From NCBI GenBank assembly GCA_029934755.1, contig JAOZLQ010000013.1, positions 1 to 24,198 of the forward strand: DNA of 24,198 bases. Reading direction: 5' to 3'. Numbering within the stretch: position 1 is the stretch's first letter; every line of letters starts with the position of its first letter. Below are positions 1 through 6,942 of the stretch, in pieces. The notes beneath the pieces are model-generated. The model saw nothing but the letters and a program-made list of their open reading frames with translations, was not told the DNA's origin and searched no databases. Source of the stretch: Desulfuromusa sp. GTDB lineage: Bacteria > Desulfobacterota > Desulfuromonadia > Desulfuromonadales > Geopsychrobacteraceae. Made by a program: the position numbers and the translations under genes.

Positions 1-124
1 TTTAACGCTTGAAGCAATAAAGAATATTGAAGAGAGGATAAATATAATCCATCCCCACAAGTGAATCGTATTGTTATTCATATTTTCTCACACATTGACG
101 GGTTCTTCCCTGCTTCTTGCGGAA

Positions 125-631
125 CTACTTCGATGCCAGATCCAGAACTTTATTCAAACGCAGGAAGTTGATAATATCCTGTTTATCCTCTATTGAGACA
201 GCATCATTGGGGATGAAGAAGAAAGAGGCTTCTTTGAGGTACAACATGAGTCCCGGAGCGGCATCCCGATAGCCATAAAACGTTTCCCAGTTAAATTCAA
301 ATTCTTGTCCTTGTTCGATTCCGGCAATTTTGTCCTGATCTATGCTGTAATCAATCTTACCTGGGAAATGCGGTTTAGCTTTGATTTTTTTTACCGCTTT
401 ATTAACCAGAAATTGCTTGGCAAAGACACAGTAAAGGCCAAAGGCGATCATGCCAAAGGCAATCAGTTGGTTATCAAATAACCCCAACAGCCCGCAAGCC
501 CCAACAATCCAGGTGACTGTGCCATAAAAGAAGCGCATCTTAAAACGCTTATCTGATGCATAATAGGCATTATAAAAAGTACGCCAGATTTTTTCACTGA
601 GATCGTAAGTAATATTGATTTGTTGGCTCAT
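125..631 (-). CDS. YcxB-like small membrane protein
   Basis: A 168-residue protein with two adjacent hydrophobic segments (about residues 34-53 and 55-72), followed by a soluble C-terminal half. That half ends in the pattern FFFIPNDAVS (about 137-146) and a short helix to the C-terminus. This layout, with a membrane hairpin and then a strand-rich domain with a Phe-rich Pro turn near the end, matches the YcxB-like family, whose function is unknown. The family is described as integral inner-membrane proteins. The start codon has only a weak ribosome site (GGA about 13 nt upstream). It lies 115 nt downstream of the DUF362 gene on the same strand, so the two may be co-transcribed. No catalytic motif is visible, and the family assignment is by recognition of pattern only. 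Confidence 0.7.
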   Translation of the reverse strand: MSQQINITYDLSEKIWRTFYNAYYASDKRFKMRFFYGTVTWIVGACGLLGLFDNQLIAFGMIAFGLYCVFAKQFLVNKAVKKIKAKPHFPGKIDYSIDQDKIAGIEQGQEFEFNWETFYGYRDAAPGLMLYLKEASFFFIPNDAVSIEDKQDIINFLRLNKVLDLASK

Positions 632-746
632 AGGCTAAGTATTCCAGGCAGAAGGTGGTCTGTGTCTTGTTCATTTACCTTATAGACGGGTATTGGGTCA
701 AAGATTATTTCAAAACGAACCTGTAGCCAAAATAAAGGCTGGTGCT

Positions 747-1916
747 TTAGCTCTTTCGGTGTAGGAAACTGTTCAAACGCAATAATATTCCCTGTTTGGT
801 TATCAGCGCGCCATGGGGACAGAGTTCCTGACAACAAAAACAACGAATGCAGCGGTCATAATCAATCTGTAATTTACCATCTGCAATTTTCATTGCTTCC
901 GGTGGACAGTGGGTGACGCAGTCATTACAAAGTTGGCAGAGTTTATGATCCGGTTCAGGACGGGCGGTCAGGGCATTGCGTAGATAATGCTTCAGCCCCC
1001 CTTTAAGGCCGAAATTGACATCGGTTATTTTTGCTGGACGAAAATTATTGATCTTCAGTAATTCAAGCGGATCACCATGGAGTTCCAGTTGTTGCAGTTG
1101 AGTGTAGGGGCGTCCAGTATCGATGGCTTGCTGTTGTGTGTAAACCTGGTGTGATTTCATTCCCACCAGTTCTGTCGCTACCGTATCGATTGCCTGGGGA
1201 TGGCTGCCTGCCAACAGCACCCCGATTTGCACCGGGTCGCCACTGCCCGGCCCTTCGCCTTCCATTCCGACGACCGCATCAACAATAGTTAATGCAGGAG
1301 CCAGAGCTTCGCAAAGTTCCAACAACATCAGGGCAAAGAAAGACTTATCTGTTCCGGCCTGCAAGTGGAGACGGGGTTTGCGCAGGCCAACGACAGCTCC
1401 AAACATATTTTTTACGCCGCAGGTTAGTCCCATCATCTGGTGAGTTTTCAGCTTTGGCAGGTTGATGATCACATCCGCATCCAGAATTTCCTGGGCAACC
1501 TCAAATTGGTGAAAGGTTCCACCAGTTGGATTAATTGTGACCGACGTCTCAAAAGGGACAAAGTCGCAACCGGTTTCTTCTACAACGGCAAGAATTCCAC
1601 TTTTGCGGGCAACATTTTCTGGGCTGCCAATTCCGGGAGAATCACCGAGTGTTACGTTGCCACCAGCGTTTTGAGCTAGTTTAATCACAGCACGGACAAT
1701 TTCTGGATGGGTCGTTACCGCTTTTTCGGGAGGTTTGCCAGCAAGTAGATTCGGTTTGATGAGTACTTTTTGTCCAGGTTTGACAAAAGAGGAGATTCCT
1801 CCCAGCGGTTCCAAAAGTTTTTCAACCGCGGCGAGAGTATCCGTTGGGTTGTACGTATTCAGCCGTTGTAACGAAACGCGGGCATGCTCAGGGTTGAGTG
1901 GGGATTGCAATAGCAT
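747..1916 (-). CDS. DUF362 protein with C-terminal 2x[4Fe-4S] ferredoxin domain
   Basis: A 389-residue protein. Residues about 45-300 carry the DUF362 core (KVLIKPNLL near the N-terminus, then DADVIINLPKLKTH and GVKNMFGAVVG). The C-terminus holds two classical [4Fe-4S] cluster motifs: Cys 327, 330, 333, 337 and Cys 356, 359, 362, 366, both followed by Pro. An extra Cys361 sits inside the second motif. There is no signal peptide, so it is probably cytoplasmic. The DUF362 core is of unknown function; fusion to a bacterial ferredoxin domain is common and points to an electron-transfer or redox-linked role, which is inference. The ATG at 1916 is preceded by GAGAG at a short spacing. It is divergent from the racemase gene across 129 nt and may be followed on the same transcript by the YcxB-like gene. 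Confidence 0.85.
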   Translation of the reverse strand: MLLQSPLNPEHARVSLQRLNTYNPTDTLAAVEKLLEPLGGISSFVKPGQKVLIKPNLLAGKPPEKAVTTHPEIVRAVIKLAQNAGGNVTLGDSPGIGSPENVARKSGILAVVEETGCDFVPFETSVTINPTGGTFHQFEVAQEILDADVIINLPKLKTHQMMGLTCGVKNMFGAVVGLRKPRLHLQAGTDKSFFALMLLELCEALAPALTIVDAVVGMEGEGPGSGDPVQIGVLLAGSHPQAIDTVATELVGMKSHQVYTQQQAIDTGRPYTQLQQLELHGDPLELLKINNFRPAKITDVNFGLKGGLKHYLRNALTARPEPDHKLCQLCNDCVTHCPPEAMKIADGKLQIDYDRCIRCFCCQELCPHGALITKQGILLRLNSFLHRKS

Positions 1917-2045
1917 AAACTCTCTATTATCCTAGCTGATTATGCAGATATCTATTGTCAGATTCAAGAATGCTTCCAAAGATAAATCTGTTATATTCTA
2001 TTTTCAATAAACTGGATCGATTTTGCAACCTCTGAAGGGATAATT
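1917..2045. promoter_or_regulatory. Divergent intergenic region (DUF362 / racemase)
   Basis: This 129-nt AT-rich gap must hold the promoters of the two divergent genes. On the plus strand TATATT at 1992-1997 is a possible -10 box, but no convincing -35 sits 16-18 nt before it. The racemase ribosome site AAGGGA is clear at 2035-2040, 5 nt before the ATG. No operator palindrome stands out. Confidence 0.35.
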
Positions 2046-2741
2046 ATGAAAACTATTGGATTATTAGGTGGAATGAGTTGGGAATCGACGGTTCTTTATT
2101 ACCAACTACTCAATGAGGGAGTACGAGAGCGGCTTGGAGGTTTGCATTCGGCAAAGATTTTAATGCACAGTGTCGATTTTGCTGAAATTGAACAATTTCA
2201 GGTCAATGGACAGTGGCAAGAAGCGGGTAAAAAACTCGCTGCTGCTGCACTTGGATTAGAACAGTCCGGGGCGGATATGGTTTTGATCTGTACCAATTTG
2301 ATGCATAAAGTTGCACCTATTATCGAAGCACAAATTCAGGTTCCATTGCTGCACATTGCCGATGCTGCAGGAAGTGCAATTAAAGCCCAAGGTTTGAAAA
2401 CAGTTGGGTTGTTGGGAACACGTTACACTATGGAAGAAGATTTTTATCGGCAGCGGTTACTGGATAAATTTAATCTGGAAGTGATCATCCCTGAGCCGGA
2501 AGAGCGAAAATATGTTCATCAGGTTATTTTTGAGGAACTTTGCCAGGGGAAACTGACTGATGAAGCGCGGGAAAATTATCTGACAATTATTGATAAATTG
2601 CGTGCCAAAGGAGCAGAGGGGGTGATTCTTGGCTGTACCGAAATACCGCTTTTGATTCGTCAAGATGATACCAATTTACCATTGTTCAATACTGCTGCAC
2701 TGCATGCTCAATATGCCCTGGAATTTTCTTTTGCTGAGTAG
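2046..2741 (+). CDS. Aspartate/glutamate racemase family amino-acid racemase
   Basis: A 231-residue cytoplasmic enzyme of the PLP-independent Asp/Glu racemase superfamily (YgeA/RacD type). The N-terminus has the typical GLLGGMSWEST. The two half-site cysteines of the two-base mechanism are both present: Cys82 in CTNLMHK and Cys197 in GCTEIPLL. The full-length product therefore looks active and interconverts L and D forms of an acidic or related amino acid; the exact substrate cannot be read from sequence. The ATG is supported by AAGGGA five nt upstream. The stop at 2741 is only 4 nt from the Gre-like gene, so the two probably share a transcript. Either a cell-wall supply role or a broad-specificity racemase role is possible. 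Confidence 0.9.
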   Translation: MKTIGLLGGMSWESTVLYYQLLNEGVRERLGGLHSAKILMHSVDFAEIEQFQVNGQWQEAGKKLAAAALGLEQSGADMVLICTNLMHKVAPIIEAQIQVPLLHIADAAGSAIKAQGLKTVGLLGTRYTMEEDFYRQRLLDKFNLEVIIPEPEERKYVHQVIFEELCQGKLTDEARENYLTIIDKLRAKGAEGVILGCTEIPLLIRQDDTNLPLFNTAALHAQYALEFSFAE

Positions 2742-2745
2742 CTCT

Positions 2746-3225
2746 ATGAATAAAGAAGCTTTGCGTGATCAGATCATTGCCCGATTGAAGGCTGATCACG
2801 CTTTGCAGCTGCAGGCGGCGAAGACCGCTCATGCCGCTGCGACCCATGATGAAAATATCCCCGATAATAAATATGCCACTCTTGGCCTTGAGGCATCCTA
2901 TGTTGCGCAAGGTCAGGCTAATCGTGCGCAGGAAATTTTGCAGGTCATCCAAGTATTTCGGCAACTGATTTTACAGGATTTTTCTGCGGAGTCGGCAATT
3001 CGTCTGACAGCGGTGATCCAACTGGAGGACCAAGAGGGACGGGTCAGGTTGGTGTTTCTTGGTCCTGCAGCAGGTGGCTTGCTTTTGAACTTTGACGGAG
3101 TGGAGATCATGATCATTACCCCTGCATCTCCTCTCGGACGAGAACTAATTGGCAAGCAGTGCGGTGATATGATTGAGCTTGAAGGTGATATTGTCCGGGA
3201 ATACGAAATTATCTCAATTTGTTGA
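2746..3225 (+). CDS. GreA/GreB-family transcription elongation factor-like protein
   Basis: A 159-residue protein. Residues about 84-159 match the FKBP-like C-terminal domain of Gre factors: ITPASPLGRELIGKQCGDMIEL (124-145), then the closing REYEIISI. Residues 1-78 form the coiled-coil part. Around its tip are the acidic residues Asp35, Glu36 and Asp40, then KYATLGLEASY, which replaces the GDLSENAEY-like tip of true GreA. This is the uncharacterised Gre-like branch, not canonical GreA. Known Gre factors enter the RNA polymerase secondary channel and stimulate transcript cleavage; whether this one does is inference. I chose the ATG at 2746 over an upstream in-frame ATG at 2665 because homology begins here and the upstream stretch overlaps the racemase. 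It follows the racemase stop by 4 nt, implying coupling. Its end is 12 nt from the convergent membrane-protein gene. Confidence 0.8.
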   Translation: MNKEALRDQIIARLKADHALQLQAAKTAHAAATHDENIPDNKYATLGLEASYVAQGQANRAQEILQVIQVFRQLILQDFSAESAIRLTAVIQLEDQEGRVRLVFLGPAAGGLLLNFDGVEIMIITPASPLGRELIGKQCGDMIELEGDIVREYEIISIC

Positions 3226-3237
3226 CAGGTGAATCTC

Positions 3238-3669
3238 TTATCCTTTTAGTTGAAATGTCCTCTGACGTTTTTCAGCATAGTCAAATTCATGGGTTATTTT
3301 CCAGGAGACTATCAACCTGCGCCAGGATGTCCGCACGAAGTAACCGGCGATTATTGTTGCCAGCGCCCCCCAAAGAAGACCACCGAATCCCTGATAGCTG
3401 AAATGGAATACCCGCTGGACAAAATTATGACCACTTTTAAGGAGAAACCAGAACAGCAGCCCATAGAGGGTAACCCGTAACATCTGGTTTAAAATAATGC
3501 CGTATCTAATCTGTCCTGGTGCAGCTTTATTGACTAGTCGTTTCCAGCGGGTCATCAATAGGCCGTGCAGGCAGAAGAGAATTGCCAGCAGACTGTCCAG
3601 AGTACGCAGGATCAGATAGCCCGAAAGTGTGCCCCAAACGAGAGCGATGCTGAGAGTGTCGAGATTCAT
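3238..3669 (-). CDS. Small integral membrane protein, unknown function
   Basis: A 143-residue protein with about three hydrophobic segments (roughly residues 6-38, 64-80 and 94-110), separated by basic loops such as TRWKRLVNK and RTSWRR. No family was recognised with confidence and no catalytic motif is seen. It is the last gene of a three-gene minus-strand unit. Its ATG shares one base with the stop of the S4-domain gene (TAATG), so it is very probably translated by reinitiation after that gene. The positive-inside distribution fits an inner-membrane location. Convergent with the Gre-like gene, 12 nt away, with no obvious terminator between them. Confidence 0.65.
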   Translation of the reverse strand: MNLDTLSIALVWGTLSGYLILRTLDSLLAILFCLHGLLMTRWKRLVNKAAPGQIRYGIILNQMLRVTLYGLLFWFLLKSGHNFVQRVFHFSYQGFGGLLWGALATIIAGYFVRTSWRRLIVSWKITHEFDYAEKRQRTFQLKG

Positions 3670-3881
3670 TACTCGATAACCGTGATCTGCTGCCCCTCAA
3701 ATTCTACGACTTGGCCAGAGCGTATTTTGCAGCGTTTGCGCAGCTCCTGCTGACCGTTGACGGTAACGTGGCCCTTGCCAATCACCAATTTTGCAGTGCC
3801 GCCGCTGGGACACATTCCGGTTAGCTTGAGCAGATTGTTCAATTCGACAAACTCACGTCCAGCCAGATTGAATTCTTCCAT
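3669..3881 (-). CDS. ybcJ: YbcJ-like S4-domain RNA-binding protein
   Basis: A 70-residue protein that is almost entirely one S4 RNA-binding domain. It shows the family signature LLKLTGMCPSGGTAK (17-31), then GKGHVTVNG and RKRCKIRSGQVV. Its length and the RKRCKI stretch closely match E. coli YbcJ as I remember that sequence. S4 domains bind structured RNA; the specific target of YbcJ proteins is not established. I chose the ATG at 3881 rather than the in-frame TTG at 3884: AAAGGA lies 7 nt before it, and it forms a TGATG overlap with the methyltransferase stop. It sits between the methyltransferase and the membrane-protein gene, all three coupled. Confidence 0.85.
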   Translation of the reverse strand: MEEFNLAGREFVELNNLLKLTGMCPSGGTAKLVIGKGHVTVNGQQELRKRCKIRSGQVVEFEGQQITVIE

Positions 3882-4594
3882 CAACCATTCCTTTTATGTT
3901 GAGGGTTTTTGTTTTTCAGCTTGTTATTGGTTTTTGTCGCAACCCAGACGGCATGGCGGTAGCCTCCCTTGCCGGGTCTTTCACAGCGCACTGCGAAGCC
4001 TCCAGAGGAAAGTCGGTTTTCAAATCCGACATCGGGATTTTCACCCCAGATGGCAAAGGTTCCAGCAGCTTTGAGTGCCGCGTGGGTATGTGTGATGGCA
4101 CGGCGACCATAGATCGGATCGTTTTGTTGATCGGTCTGCGGTCCGGGACCACGGTAGAGGTCGAGGATAATCGCATCAAAGCTTTCTTCAGGTGTTTTGC
4201 GGATCAACTCAGCAACATCGGAAATTTCAACTGTGACACGTGGATCACTGGCTGCCCTAGCGGTCAGTTCAGAGAGAAGGTCGAGGCACCACTCATGGAT
4301 TTTAGGATTGAGCTCAGCAACAATAACCTGGGCAGTTTTTGGTAGAACATCAAGGATTGCACGTAGGGTGATTCCCATGCCCAGCCCACCGACCAGGACT
4401 TTCGGATTTGGGTGGTTCTTTAAGCTGTGGCAACCTAGCTCTCCAAGGGCTATTTCGGAGCGCTGGGCTTTACTGTTCATCAATATCTGTGAGCCTAGAG
4501 TGATAAGGAAATCCCCTTTGCCACGCTGACGTAGTTCGAGAATCCCCTCATCTTCTGTCGTAAATTGGTCGAGCACTTTCCAGGGTAGAGCCAT
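3881..4594 (-). CDS. Spermidine-synthase-like SAM-binding methyltransferase-fold protein
   Basis: A 237-residue protein with a Rossmann-type methyltransferase/aminopropyltransferase fold. The nucleotide-binding loop is VLVGGLGMGITL (67-78). An acidic ribose-binding position is Glu94 in VAELNPKI, and the IILDLYRGPGP motif (142-152) sits where spermidine synthases carry the active-site acidic segment. It is shorter than a complete SpeE and lacks an obvious polyamine-site N-terminal domain. It therefore belongs to the spermidine-synthase-domain group of unknown substrate and is not a proven SpeE. The C-terminal 17 residues are lysine and asparagine rich and probably disordered. ATG at 4594 has AAGGA 7 nt upstream. 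First gene of a three-gene unit with the S4 protein and a membrane protein. Confidence 0.75.
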   Translation of the reverse strand: MALPWKVLDQFTTEDEGILELRQRGKGDFLITLGSQILMNSKAQRSEIALGELGCHSLKNHPNPKVLVGGLGMGITLRAILDVLPKTAQVIVAELNPKIHEWCLDLLSELTARAASDPRVTVEISDVAELIRKTPEESFDAIILDLYRGPGPQTDQQNDPIYGRRAITHTHAALKAAGTFAIWGENPDVGFENRLSSGGFAVRCERPGKGGYRHAVWVATKTNNKLKNKNPQHKRNG

Positions 4595-4804
4595 GGAGTT
4601 TTCCTTGCGATAATCATCTCTCTTGATAGCTTCAGTTCAAGTAATTGAAATTTTACAATGTATCAAACCACTCTTAGTCTGGACGACCTTCCCCCCACTC
4701 TAACCCACAAGTCGGGGGGAGGGGATTCTGGCTCCTTCCCCGCTTGATGGGGGAAGGTTGGGATGGGGGTGGTTGCGAAGCAATATGTTTGGTTCGCTAG
4801 AGCT
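4595..4804. other. Intergenic region, about 210 nt
   Basis: This gap separates the methyltransferase gene from the ABC-F gene upstream on the same strand. The part next to the methyltransferase (4595-4680) is AT-rich and probably holds its promoter, though no clean -35/-10 pair was found. The rest is the palindromic repeat listed separately. No small ORF with a ribosome site was seen. Confidence 0.5.
4687..4776. repeat. GC-rich palindromic intergenic repeat
   Basis: Runs of C and G form an imperfect inverted repeat: CCTTCCCCC at 4688-4696 is complementary to GGGGGAAGG at 4749-4757. The C-rich left part also mirrors the right part ending in GGATGGGGGTGG. The pattern resembles the widespread C-tract/G-tract intergenic repeats of many bacteria. 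It lies just after the ABC-F stop codon, and its RNA would fold strongly, so it may act as a transcript 3' end or stabiliser. It has no T-run typical of an intrinsic terminator. Confidence 0.6.
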
Positions 4805-6430
4805 TCAATTGACTCCAGACTTGCACAGTTTTTCTCGTAGTGCATTGATGTTTGTATCTCCCAAATATTCATCAAAACTCATGACCCGGTCAATGATTCC
4901 TCCGGGGGTCAATTCAATAATCCGATTTGCTAGTGTGGTGACGAACTTATGGTCATGGGAGGTAAAGAGTATCACTTCAGAAAACTGGAGCAATGCATTG
5001 TTAAGCGCTGTGATCGATTCAAGATCAAGGTGGTTGGTTGGTTCGTCAAATAGCAGAACATTGGCATTGGTCAGCATCATCCGTGACAGCATGCAACGCA
5101 CTTTCTCTCCACCGCTAAGGACATTGGTCATCTTGGTGGCCTCGTCGCCAGAGAACAGCATGCGGCCGAGAAATCCACGGGCAAAACTCTCTCCTTCGTG
5201 AGGTGGATACTGGCACAACCACTCAATAAGGCTCAAATTGTTTGTAAAATAGCTGCTATTTTCCTTGGGAAAATATGAGTTGGTAATGGTCACACCCCAA
5301 CGGAAACTGCCGCTATCGGGTTTTAGTTCACCAGCAAGAATCTGCATCAGGGTGGTTTTGGCGACACTGTTCCCCCCGACAAAGGCTATTTTGTCCCCTT
5401 TGTTGACGACCAGATCCAGATTGTCCAATACTTTGATCCCATCGATGCTTTTGCTCAAGCCTTTCACTTCAAGGATGATATCGCCACAGGGGCGCTCGGG
5501 CTTGAACAGTATAAACGGATATTTGCGTGAAGATGTCGGTAACTCTTCGATATCCAATTTGTCCAGCAGTTTTTTACGCGAGGTTGCCTGTTTGGCTTTT
5601 GAGGCATTGGAACTAAAACGGGCAATAAAATCCTTGAGTTCGTTAGCTTTGTCGCTGGCTTTTTTGTTGGCATCCTGTTTTTGTTTCAAAACCAGTTGAC
5701 TGGCTTCATACCAGAAATCGTAGTTACCGACATAGGTGCGGATGGTTCCAAAATCGATATCGGCAATATGGGTACAGGCTTGATTGAGAAAATGCCGGTC
5801 ATGCGAAACAACGATGACAGTATTTTGGAAACGGCCAAGAAACTCTTCGAGCCATTGAATTGATTTAAGATCAAGGTGGTTGGTTGGCTCGTCAAGGAGC
5901 AATATGTCAGGATTACCGAACAGTGCCTGAGCCAGCAGCACCCGAACTTTGTCCCCACCTTCCAGTTCCTTCATTTTTTTATGCCGTAGTTCTTCGGGAA
6001 TGCCCAGTCCACTCAATAAAATCGCTGCTTCAGATTCAACATCGTAGCCATTCATTTCGGCAAATTCTGTTTCCAGTTCCCCGGAGCGGACACCGTCTTC
6101 CTCGGTAAATTCTTCTTTTGCGTAGATCGCTTCACGTTCGGCCATCACGCTGTATAGACGCCTATGACCCATGATCACGGTATTGAATACAGTCTCATCA
6201 TCAAAGGAAAACTGGTCCTGGTTTAGCACAGCCAAACGCAGTCCTTTGCCGATGGAGACTTCGCCTTTGTCGGGTTCGGAATTGCCTGCCAGTATTTTAA
6301 GAAAGGTTGATTTCCCGGCTCCGTTAGCTCCAATAAGACCGTAGCATTTGCCGGGGGTAAACTTGATATTGACATTTTTGAAAATGGTTCGTTTGCCATA
6401 GGCCAAGCAGATATTTGATGCACTGATCAT
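4805..6430 (-). CDS. ybiT: YbiT-like ABC-F family ATP-binding protein
   Basis: A 541-residue soluble protein with two ABC ATPase domains and no membrane segments, as in the ABC-F ribosome-associated family. NBD1 has Walker A GANGAGKS (34-41), a degenerate signature LEGGD (156-160), Walker B with DE at 180-181 and His210. NBD2 has an altered Walker A, GGNSVAKT (352-359, Ala357 where Gly is expected), a canonical LSGGE (438-442), DE at 462-463 and His492. Between them lies the charged linker (about 245-315) with RFSSNASKAKQATSR, which matches the E. coli YbiT linker. ABC-F proteins act on the ribosomal E site or on stalled ribosomes; the role here could be translation maintenance or antibiotic protection. 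The YbiT-type linker favours the former. Its leader contains a terminator, see separate entry. The gene is probably monocistronic. Confidence 0.9.
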   Translation of the reverse strand: MISASNICLAYGKRTIFKNVNIKFTPGKCYGLIGANGAGKSTFLKILAGNSEPDKGEVSIGKGLRLAVLNQDQFSFDDETVFNTVIMGHRRLYSVMAEREAIYAKEEFTEEDGVRSGELETEFAEMNGYDVESEAAILLSGLGIPEELRHKKMKELEGGDKVRVLLAQALFGNPDILLLDEPTNHLDLKSIQWLEEFLGRFQNTVIVVSHDRHFLNQACTHIADIDFGTIRTYVGNYDFWYEASQLVLKQKQDANKKASDKANELKDFIARFSSNASKAKQATSRKKLLDKLDIEELPTSSRKYPFILFKPERPCGDIILEVKGLSKSIDGIKVLDNLDLVVNKGDKIAFVGGNSVAKTTLMQILAGELKPDSGSFRWGVTITNSYFPKENSSYFTNNLSLIEWLCQYPPHEGESFARGFLGRMLFSGDEATKMTNVLSGGEKVRCMLSRMMLTNANVLLFDEPTNHLDLESITALNNALLQFSEVILFTSHDHKFVTTLANRIIELTPGGIIDRVMSFDEYLGDTNINALREKLCKSGVN

Positions 6431-6461
6431 GGGTGAGTTATTTCCTGTAATGTACGGTTTT

Positions 6462-6495
6462 AAAATAAAAAAACCACAGGATCGAACCCCTGTGG
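6462..6495 (-). terminator. Intrinsic terminator upstream of the ABC-F gene
   Basis: On the minus strand a perfect 7-bp stem (CCACAGG with CCTGTGG, 8-nt loop) is followed directly by TTTTTTTATTTT. The stem spans 6495-6474 and the T-run 6473-6462. It ends about 32 nt before the ABC-F start codon. The loop contains TTCGAT, which resembles a tRNA T-loop, but no tRNA can be folded around it. Confidence 0.7.
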
Positions 6496-6516
6496 CCTTC
6501 GCGCAGCGAATCTATA

Positions 6517-6555
6517 TCACTGATTCACCCAGCACGCAACGTTTTTCCGTGTCAT
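6517..6555 (-). CDS. Possible 12-residue leader peptide ORF
   Basis: ATG at 6555 opens a 12-codon frame reading MTRKNVACWVNQ and ending in TGA at 6517. It ends just before the tandem hairpins of the ABC-F leader, the position expected for a regulatory leader peptide. The weak point is the ribosome site: GAGG abuts the ATG with no spacer, so initiation would be poor. A weak promoter could lie upstream (TTGGTG at 6609-6604, TTTAAT at 6588-6583, spacing 15). Plausible only by position. Confidence 0.25.
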   Translation of the reverse strand: MTRKNVACWVNQ

Positions 6556-6601
6556 CCTCGGGTCTAACGAAACGAAATTGGAATTAAAATACAGGCTGAT
6601 T

Positions 6602-6782
6602 GCCACCAAGGCACCAAGAAAAACTTTTAAACGGAGAGGCGCTGAGGAGTGCAGAGATCGCAGAGAATTCTTAAAATCTTATTGTTTCAGGCTTATAACT
6701 AAAAGTGAGGTCAGTTTTTGGGTTTCTCTGCTTCTCTCCGCCTCTGCGTTAAGGTTTTTGACTTTCTTGGTGTCTTGGTGGC
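6602..6782. repeat. 181-bp inverted-repeat intergenic element
   Basis: The ends 6602-6620 (GCCACCAAGGCACCAAGAA) and 6764-6782 are complementary over 19 positions, 18 Watson-Crick pairs and one G-T pair. Further inside, purine-rich GGAGAGGCGCTGAGG faces the pyrimidine-rich TCTCTCCGCCTCTGCG, giving partial pairing along most of the element. The CACCAAG and GCAGAG wording resembles non-coding repeats scattered in many bacterial genomes. A 97-codon frame across it (6578-6871) is an artefact of this structure, with no credible protein. Confidence 0.65.
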
Positions 6783-6942
6783 TAACTCTTCAGTTTTTAA
6801 GTTTTTTTAGAACCTTATTTTTGGTTATAGAATCGAAGAAAAAACTCCAAATTTTGTTTCGATTACAGTAGACTCTCAAGCTTGGTATTTCTGTCCGATA
6901 TTGTTTTTGGATGGAGCTATTTTCTATATAAGGAATATATTT
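6783..6942. other. AT-rich upstream region of the dNMP-kinase-like gene
   Basis: This 160-nt stretch has no gene. It probably holds the promoter of the kinase-like gene, but the best-looking pair (TTGTTT at 6901-6906 and TATATA at 6925-6930) would place the transcript start after the ribosome site, so I do not call it. AGGA at 6931-6934 is the ribosome site. Confidence 0.4.

Larger units (their letters stand above)
6431..6555 (-). promoter_or_regulatory. Candidate attenuation leader of the ABC-F gene
   Basis: Reading the minus strand toward the ABC-F start there is, in order: a 12-codon ORF (6555-6517), a small hairpin TTCGC/GCGAA (6510-6498), a 7-bp hairpin CCACAGG/CCTGTGG (6495-6474) and a run of seven T (6473-6467). 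The ribosome site AGGA and the ATG at 6430 follow. TGGGTGA inside the short ORF (6531-6525) can also pair with TCACCCA at the start codon (6436-6430). No other minus-strand gene lies within 1 kb upstream, so the terminator most simply acts inside this gene's own leader. Regulation is inference. Confidence 0.5.

Noticed and set aside
2..64. Open frame from the window edge on the plus strand, 20 codons ending at TGA (62-64), rather helical in composition
   Set aside because: It could be the tail of a gene starting before the window, but 20 open codons are expected by chance and I recognise no family.
62..87. Weak hairpin TGAAT/ATTCA followed by a few T
   Set aside because: Only 5 AT-rich pairs and a broken T-run; too weak to call a terminator.
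628..843. 71-codon minus-strand frame whose stop overlaps the YcxB-like gene's start as ATGA
   Set aside because: It begins with TTG inside the DUF362 ferredoxin motif region, has no ribosome site and its translation looks random. The overlap is probably coincidence.
6473..6560. tRNA-like T-loop (GGTTCGATCC) on the minus strand
   Set aside because: No acceptor, D-arm or anticodon arm can be folded around it; the stem plus T-run is better read as a terminator.
6578..6871. 97-codon plus-strand frame
   Set aside because: It lies across the inverted-repeat element, has no ribosome site and low-complexity composition.
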